Source: Acidobacteriota bacterium
GTDB taxonomy: Bacteria > Acidobacteriota > Polarisedimenticolia > Gp22-AA2
NCBI GenBank assembly: GCA_027297005.1
Contig: JAPUIN010000416.1
Span: 1 to 9,882, forward strand
Length of the DNA: 9,882 nt
Reading direction: 5' to 3'
In this document: positions 6,499-9,882 of the stretch, in pieces
Position numbering within the stretch: position 1 is the first letter of the stretch
Layout of the letters: each line of letters starts with the position of its first letter
The notes under the pieces: generated by a model
Database searches by the model: none
Seen by the model: only the letters and a program-made list of their open reading frames with translations
Told to the model about the DNA's origin: nothing
Translations under genes and position numbers: made by a program

Positions 6499-6869
6499 TC
6501 ACCTCCCTTCCAGCCTAGTGTGTGACTTGGTGGTGGAAGTTTCATTTTCAGGGACGACGCTCCGACCAGATTCCAGTCCGATCGCGATTGGAACAGCGAC
6601 GACACAGGCGGATCGAGCCGCGGCCCGTCAGGCCGACCACAAAGCGCCGCCGTACCGGGGAGGATAAAGGAATCATGAACCTTGGAATGGAATTGGCCAA
6701 TGCCCTTCGGAACTCGCTGTTGAAAACGGCCATCGAGTCATTCTCTGACGACTGCGCCGTTTCTCCCCATTGCGATCCGGATCATGTTGCGTTCGCGTCG
6801 ATCGAATGACTCTCGATGATCCTCAACCTCATGTTTCGATCCACGATCGACGATCGAACGCGTCGATGG
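6499..6869 (-). other. Long 5' leader, or non-coding part, of the lysine-rich transcript
   Basis: The stretch from the predicted transcription start (about 6869) to the Shine-Dalgarno at 6507 is about 360 nt, much longer than needed for an 18-20 codon gene. It contains short hairpins such as TCGATC/GATCGA at 6836-6850, TTCCAGTC/GATTGGAA at 6571-6593 (best on the plus strand) and CGGCC/GGCCG at 6621-6635. An open minus frame of 61 codons (6733-6548) is present but has no ribosome site or recognisable domain. No tmRNA, RNase P, 6S or SRP signature was recognised. Confidence 0.4.
6675..6809 (+). CDS. Possible 44-residue small ORF (doubtful)
   Basis: ATG 6675 is preceded by GGGGAGGATAAAGGA (6657-6671), which contains ribosome-site-like bases at imperfect spacing. 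The product would start MNLGMELANALRNSLLKTAI, a plausible amphipathic helix, and end in a Cys/His/Asp-containing tail (DDCAVSPHCDPDH). It lies entirely antisense to the leader of the lysine-rich unit. No plus-strand promoter or terminator was found. It is listed only because of its start context; it may well be a chance frame. Confidence 0.2.
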   Translation: MNLGMELANALRNSLLKTAIESFSDDCAVSPHCDPDHVAFASIE

Positions 6870-6895
6870 CAGAAATCTATAACATGAAGAGGATC
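6818..6895. repeat. Imperfect inverted repeat straddling the minus-strand promoter
   Basis: GATCCTC + TCATGTT (6818-6824 and 6829-6835) are complementary to AACATGA + GAGGATC (6881-6887 and 6889-6895): 14 paired positions with a 4-nt and a 1-nt bulge. The right arm fills the spacer between -35 and -10. The left arm lies about 35-50 nt into the transcript. The arms could be paired operator sites. Inside lies a perfect TCGATC-cac-GATCGA dyad (6836-6850). Confidence 0.5.
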
Positions 6896-6904
6896 ACCTG
6901 TCAA
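6876..6904 (-). promoter_or_regulatory. Strong sigma70 promoter for the lysine-rich micropeptide transcript
   Basis: On the minus strand: perfect TTGACA (6904-6899), an ideal 17-nt spacer and TATAGA (6881-6876, 4 of 6 matches). The start is expected near 6869, and the transcript to the terminator at 6377 would be about 490 nt. The opposite strand has TATAAC at 6878-6883 (5 of 6 matches) with only a poor -35, so weak divergent transcription towards rho is possible. Confidence 0.7.
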
Positions 6905-6973
6905 TAGATCGCAAAGGAAGTTTGATTGAATTTGTTCGCCGCGTTCCTGACTCATGATCAATCGCGAGCGACC

Positions 6974-7038
6974 CGAACGATGGATTGATCCGATCGTTCG
7001 GCTCAGACGGATCGTCCATCGGCTTGATCCGATCTTCG
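6974..7038. repeat. Overlapping alternative hairpins and direct repeat upstream of rho
   Basis: CGAACGATGGA (6974-6984) can pair with TCC-g-ATCGTTCG (6989-7000): 11 bp with one bulge and a TTGA loop. Part of the same left arm, CGATGGA (6978-6984), can instead pair perfectly with TCCATCG (7015-7021), so the two folds exclude each other. TTGATCCGATC also occurs twice as a direct repeat (6985-6995 and 7024-7034, 39 bp apart). The rest of the gene-free stretch 6905-7250 shows no convincing coding sequence, tRNA or terminator. Confidence 0.45.
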
Positions 7039-7163
7039 CGTCGCAACGGCATCTCGATCGACCTGCCCTTTGCATCGTCCCTCCACACACGTCGACAATA
7101 TAGGATGCGGGCACGCAGGATGCCACCCTCGCACCTCCGCGCGGGACCGGATCGGGGAACCGC

Positions 7164-7193
7164 TTGACCCGGAGGCCTCGATCACGCTAGCCT
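7164..7193 (+). promoter_or_regulatory. Possible rho promoter
   Basis: TTGACC (7164-7169, 5 of 6), an 18-nt spacer and TAGCCT (7188-7193, 3 of 6) would start transcription near 7200, leaving a leader of about 50 nt before the rho start. The -10 is weak. If rho is instead transcribed from farther upstream, the hairpins at 6974-7021 would be part of its leader. Confidence 0.3.
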
Positions 7194-7250
7194 TCTTCCG
7201 TCACACCGGTTGGGGTCTCACCTGCCCCTGCATCTGAAACGGCAAAACCC

Positions 7251-8858
7251 TTGACGGAAAGAAATCGATATCGTGGCGGGCGGCCGCGGCCCAATCCGGC
7301 GGGACGGCCGGAACAATCTCCGCAATCTCACCAGAATCGCGCTCACCCGAATCGCGCTCAGCCGAATCGCGCTCAGCCGGACCGCGCTCAGCCGGACCGC
7401 GGGAATCGTTCCGCCAATCCGTCGGTGGGCGCTCGAAATGGCGGCCAGGGAAGTGAGCAGGGTCCGCGACGCGGGCGCCGGCGTCGCTGGCGCGGCCAGA
7501 GGCATGGGCACCGGCGTGTGGATCATGGCGTGCCGCGACAGCAGGATGGTCGGCATGCGCGGCAGGAGGTGGGGGGTGATGGGGGGCATCGCACCGATCC
7601 CTCCGAGTCGAGAAGGGTTCATGTCGAAGCTCCAGGAGAGACCTTCCCCGTGCGGGGGATCGTCGAGCTCCTGCACGACGGAGGCGGATTCCTCCGGCAG
7701 GCAGAACGCAGCTTCCGCGTAAGTCCCGAAGATATTTTCGTTCCTGCCTCGATCCTCTCCGGCCTCTCGAACCAGGATCGCATGTCGAACGGACTCGGCG
7801 TCGAGGGAAGCGAGGTCGAGGGGCTGGCGACCGGTCGGGTGGGCGGTCAGGATGCCCGGGCGCGCGGCCCGCAATACCGTTCGGACCGATCGCATGGTGA
7901 TCGCGGCCGCCACCCGACGCGCCGGGGCGGGGGCCAGAGCCCCCGACTGGTCGAGGTGAAGACCGTCAACGGGGTTTCACCGGAGGAATTCGCGGCGCGT
8001 CGGTCCTTCTCGGGGCTGACGCCCATCGACCCGTTCGAGCGTATCCGGCTCGAGACCGACCCGGGAGAGCTCTCGTTGCGCGTCATCTATCTGCACACGC
8101 CGATCGGCAAGGGGCAGCGCTGCCTCGTCGTGGCCCCACCGCGGGCCGGAAAAACGACGCTGCTCCAGAAGATCGCCTCGGCGGTGACGCGCAACCACCC
8201 CGAGATTCACCTGATCGTCCTTCTCGTCGACGAGCGGCCCGAGGAGGTCACCGACATGAAGCGCAGCGTGAGTGGCGAGGTGATCGCCTCGTCCGCGGAC
8301 GACGTGGCCCGGAATCACGTCGCGGTGGCACGCATCGTGCTCGAACGCTCGCGCCGCCTCGTGGAGATCGGGAAGGATGTCGTGATCCTGCTCGACTCCC
8401 TGACCCGTCTCGCCAGAGCGCACAACGCCGCGACGCCCGGCACGGGCCGCACCCTGAGCGGCGGGCTGGACGCTCGCACCATGGAGCAGCCGCGCCGCCT
8501 GTTCGGGGCGGCGCGCAAAGCCGAGGAGGGGGGCAGTCTCACCGTCATTGCCACCGCCCTCATCGACACTGGATCCCGTATGGATGAGGTGATCTTCCAG
8601 GAGTTCAAGGGGACCGGCAACATGGAACTCGTACTCGATCGGTCCCTCTTCGAGCAGCGGATCTATCCTGCCGTCGACATCGCCCAATCCGGCACGCGCA
8701 AGGAGGAGAAGCTGTTCACCGCAGATGAGCTTCCCCGCGTCCATCGGCTGCGCCGCGTTCTGTTTGAGATGAGGCCGCGCGATGCCATGATGAAATTACT
8801 CGACAAACTCGGTAAGTACCCCACCAATTCCGAATTCCTCCGGGCATTGACCCCCTGA
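7251..8858 (+). CDS. rho: Transcription termination factor Rho with a long disordered basic N-terminus
   Basis: 535 residues against about 420 in E. coli. Rho is a hexameric RNA helicase that ends transcription. Residues 1-130 are low complexity, Arg/Gly/Gln/Pro-rich (five NRAQP-type repeats at 29-53, then [17 protein letters not shown]), and no Rho_N helical domain is seen. The RNA-binding cold-shock fold is at about 134-240 ([30 protein letters not shown]), with an Arg/Gly-rich insertion at about 195-230. The ATPase core is intact: [20 protein letters not shown] (P-loop 295-302, Arg where Lys is common), [12 protein letters not shown], Walker [18 protein letters not shown]-loop-like [20 protein letters not shown], and [23 protein letters not shown] 7251 is the assumed start. 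It has no Shine-Dalgarno, and the frame stays open upstream without a better start, so the exact N-terminus is uncertain. It is convergent with the PilZ gene. Confidence 0.95.
   Translation: MTERNRYRGGRPRPNPAGRPEQSPQSHQNRAHPNRAQPNRAQPDRAQPDRGNRSANPSVGARNGGQGSEQGPRRGRRRRWRGQRHGHRRVDHGVPRQQDGRHARQEVGGDGGHRTDPSESRRVHVEAPGETFPVRGIVELLHDGGGFLRQAERSFRVSPEDIFVPASILSGLSNQDRMSNGLGVEGSEVEGLATGRVGGQDARARGPQYRSDRSHGDRGRHPTRRGGGQSPRLVEVKTVNGVSPEEFAARRSFSGLTPIDPFERIRLETDPGELSLRVIYLHTPIGKGQRCLVVAPPRAGKTTLLQKIASAVTRNHPEIHLIVLLVDERPEEVTDMKRSVSGEVIASSADDVARNHVAVARIVLERSRRLVEIGKDVVILLDSLTRLARAHNAATPGTGRTLSGGLDARTMEQPRRLFGAARKAEEGGSLTVIATALIDTGSRMDEVIFQEFKGTGNMELVLDRSLFEQRIYPAVDIAQSGTRKEEKLFTADELPRVHRLRRVLFEMRPRDAMMKLLDKLGKYPTNSEFLRALTP
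7335..7409 (+). repeat. 15-bp in-frame tandem repeat within rho
   Basis: Units AATCGCGCTCACCCG (7335), AATCGCGCTCAGCCG (7350 and 7365), GACCGCGCTCAGCCG (7380) and a degenerate fifth unit from 7395 encode [25 protein letters not shown]. Because 15 is a multiple of 3, copy-number change would alter the length of the disordered N-terminus without breaking the frame. Confidence 0.9.
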
Positions 8859-8884
8859 CGGGGCCGGGCACACCGGACCCCGTC
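8857..8884. terminator. GC-rich hairpin directly after rho, without U-tract
   Basis: GACGGGGCCGG (8857-8867) pairs with CCGG-a-CCCCGTC (8873-8884): 11 bp with one bulged A and a 5-nt loop, beginning inside the rho stop codon. No T-run follows on either strand, so it is not a standard intrinsic terminator. It may protect the mRNA 3' end or act with Rho. It lies between the convergent rho and PilZ genes (gap 8859-8926). Confidence 0.45.
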
Positions 8885-8926
8885 CGCCCAACTAGCGGCT
8901 CCGGAACGAGACGGCCAGCCGATTGA

Positions 8927-9289
8927 TCAGAGACTGTTGAGGTAGGTCTGAAGCGTCCGCCGGTCCTCGTATTCCAGGCGGATGAACTCCATGGCGATTT
9001 CGTAGCGACGGTTCACGGGAGCCGCGGGATTCTCGGTGCAGCGCCGGATGATCGCCTCCACCGACACCGTCTGCGGTTTCAGGAGCTCACCCCCCTCGAG
9101 CGTGAAATGGATACGGAGGTTCGTTTCCAGATCGATCGGCCTGCTTCCTGCGCAGCGCGCCCCCCCGAGACTGATATCGATCGTCACGAGCTCAAGGCCG
9201 GATTCCTCACCCGGCATCGAGTGGATGCGGGTGGTCAGAGAGGCGCGTGCACGATGGTGGCGTCTCTTGTCAATCTTTGGCGAAGCCAT
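8927..9289 (-). CDS. PilZ-domain protein (probable c-di-GMP receptor)
   Basis: 120 residues from ATG 9289. An in-frame extension to 9361 is possible but would run through a GC hairpin and overlap the neighbouring stop. This is a single PilZ domain with little else. The c-di-GMP-binding signatures are both present: RRHHR (R9-x3-R13) and D38-I-S40-L-G-G43 (D-x-S-x-x-G). Strands follow in LRIHFTL, VSVEAIIRR and YEIAMEFIRL, then a closing helix DRRTLQTYLNSL. PilZ proteins change partner binding when c-di-GMP is bound, affecting motility, exopolysaccharide or development. The partner is unknown. It lies 68 nt downstream of the secreted PDZ gene on the same strand and is convergent with rho. Only a modest GGGG (9298-9301) precedes the start. 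Confidence 0.88.
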   Translation of the reverse strand: MASPKIDKRRHHRARASLTTRIHSMPGEESGLELVTIDISLGGARCAGSRPIDLETNLRIHFTLEGGELLKPQTVSVEAIIRRCTENPAAPVNRRYEIAMEFIRLEYEDRRTLQTYLNSL

Positions 9290-9334
9290 GTGAGTACCCC
9301 GATCGTTCGCAATCCACAATTTATCATCCGCGCC

Positions 9335-9352
9335 CGCCGGGCCCGCCCGGCG
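9335..9352. other. Perfect GC palindrome between the PDZ and PilZ genes
   Basis: CGCCGGGC-cc-GCCCGGCG is an 8-bp perfect dyad, or 7 bp with a CCCG loop. On the minus strand it comes 5 nt after the PDZ stop and is followed by ATGATAAATT rather than a T-run. It may partly terminate or stabilise the PDZ mRNA, reducing PilZ expression relative to it. Confidence 0.45.
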
Positions 9353-9357
9353 ACCCG

Positions 9358-9837
9358 TCATTTCGCCGCGAGTTGGTGCTCTTCCCTGTCGTGCCGCTCG
9401 ATCCGCGAGGCGAGCACGGGGTCAGGGATCCGCTCGAGGGTCATCCTCACGGTTCGAACCTCTTCGCCGCGCATGAATCCGATGCTGAGTCGCTTGCCGA
9501 TCCGGAAACTCCTCATGAAGATCGCATCCAGACGCGCTTCGTTCTCTTTTGAAAGAGTGACTCCGTTCACGGACACGACGATATCCCCCGCGTGAAGTCC
9601 GGCCCGGTCGGCCGGGCTGCCCGGGAGCACCGAGCGTATCGCGATGGTGCTGTCCTCGTTCTTGACCTTGTCCTCAATCCCCGACCACCCGCGCTCCCGG
9701 TACGTCTCCCGCATCGCTGCGGCGCAGTCCGCGGCGTCTTTCGTGCACCGGACGTGGCCCGCCTGCGCGGGGGTCGCGATCACGACGATGATCATCACGC
9801 TCAGGATCAGAGTGGGAAGGTTCCAGCGAGAAGACAT
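9358..9837 (-). CDS. Secreted PDZ-domain protein
   Basis: 159 residues from ATG 9837, chosen because GGAGGT (9849-9844) is 6 nt upstream. The open frame to 9873 would place extra residues before the signal peptide. Residues 1-26 are a Sec signal peptide with an AQA-type cleavage site (ATPAQA before GHVRC). Two cysteines follow in the mature N-terminus (RCTKDAADC) and could form a disulfide. Residues about 45-140 are a PDZ domain: WSGIEDKV, IAIRSVLPGSPADRAGLHAG, DIVVSVNGVTL, then an insert helix and VRTVRMTLERI. No protease or other catalytic domain is attached, so it is probably a periplasmic binding or adaptor protein. It may be cotranscribed with the downstream PilZ gene. The remaining 45 nt to the window end hold only its leader, with no clear promoter. 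Confidence 0.85.
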   Translation of the reverse strand: MSSRWNLPTLILSVMIIVVIATPAQAGHVRCTKDAADCAAAMRETYRERGWSGIEDKVKNEDSTIAIRSVLPGSPADRAGLHAGDIVVSVNGVTLSKENEARLDAIFMRSFRIGKRLSIGFMRGEEVRTVRMTLERIPDPVLASRIERHDREEHQLAAK

Positions 9838-9882
9838 CGAGGTACCTCCTCTTTGGAAAGACCGGAACGACAATCCCTTGAC

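Noticed and set aside
6548..6733. 61-codon minus-strand frame within the leader of the lysine-rich transcript
   Set aside because: No ribosome site, no domain, and Arg-rich composition typical of random GC-rich frames.
6774..7060. About 16 GATC sites in under 300 bp, recalling Dam-site clusters at replication origins
   Set aside because: GATC is almost as dense inside coding regions of this window (about 9 in 200 bp of rarA around 4865-5060). No DnaA boxes of the TTATCCACA type were found.
6985..7167. 60-codon plus-strand frame between the divergent units
   Set aside because: No ribosome site or domain; the sequence is explained by repeated GATC-containing hairpins.
7273..7722. 149-codon plus-strand frame with [10 protein letters not shown] repeats
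   Set aside because: The repeats are the out-of-frame reading of the 15-bp tandem repeat that encodes NRAQP in rho.
7977..8744. 255-codon minus-strand open frame within rho
   Set aside because: Fully antisense to the conserved Rho ATPase core; no recognisable motif.

Overview
This is a GC-rich bacterial chromosome segment from what is probably a diderm, free-living lineage. It encodes a predicted outer-membrane beta-barrel protein (DUF3187), secreted or anchored PDZ proteins, a PilZ protein, and a Rho factor with a long basic, disordered N-terminus. That mix fits poorly studied high-GC phyla such as Acidobacteriota, Ca. Eisenbacteria or Myxococcota-like groups. The phylum is a guess and cannot be settled from this window. 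No phage, IS, integrase, CRISPR, tRNA or rRNA was recognised, so the region looks like core chromosome.

Layout. 132-830 (+): membrane-anchored SRPBCC-like protein. 885-3826 (+): a tight four-gene cluster with a PDZ-thioredoxin (TlpA-like) fusion, an ECF sigma factor, a soluble zinc-binding anti-sigma factor and a DUF3187 outer-membrane protein. The genes overlap or nearly touch, so they are probably cotranscribed. The anti-sigma zinc motif has the C-x25-H-x3-C-x2-C spacing that I recall for the redox switch RsrA, which makes a thiol- or envelope-redox-responsive regulon a sensible hypothesis. 3827-4050: intergenic, with a good sigma70 promoter for an XRE-type regulator (4051-4644, +). 4715-6124 (+): rarA, whose promoter places the transcript start on or next to the ATG (probable leaderless mRNA). 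6102-6293 (-): small zinc-ribbon protein convergent with rarA, with its own promoter. 6377-6904 (-): a compact transcription unit with a perfect TTGACA box, a leader of about 360 nt, a strong Shine-Dalgarno, an 18-20 residue lysine-rich micropeptide and a textbook terminator. 6905-7250: gene-free, rich in GATC and in hairpins, some mutually exclusive, ahead of rho. 7251-8858 (+): rho. 8927-9289 (-) and 9358-9837 (-): PilZ protein and secreted PDZ protein, convergent with rho.

How the parts fit. The 885-3826 cluster pairs a regulator couple (sigma/anti-sigma) with two envelope proteins: a predicted extracytoplasmic disulfide reductase and an outer-membrane barrel. RarA (stalled forks), Rho (termination, R-loops) and the XRE regulator are information-processing genes without an obvious operon link. 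The most interesting unexplained parts are the lysine-rich micropeptide unit, the structured DNA upstream of rho, the unusual Rho N-terminus, and two genes that appear to start at AUC or AUA codons behind good ribosome binding sites.
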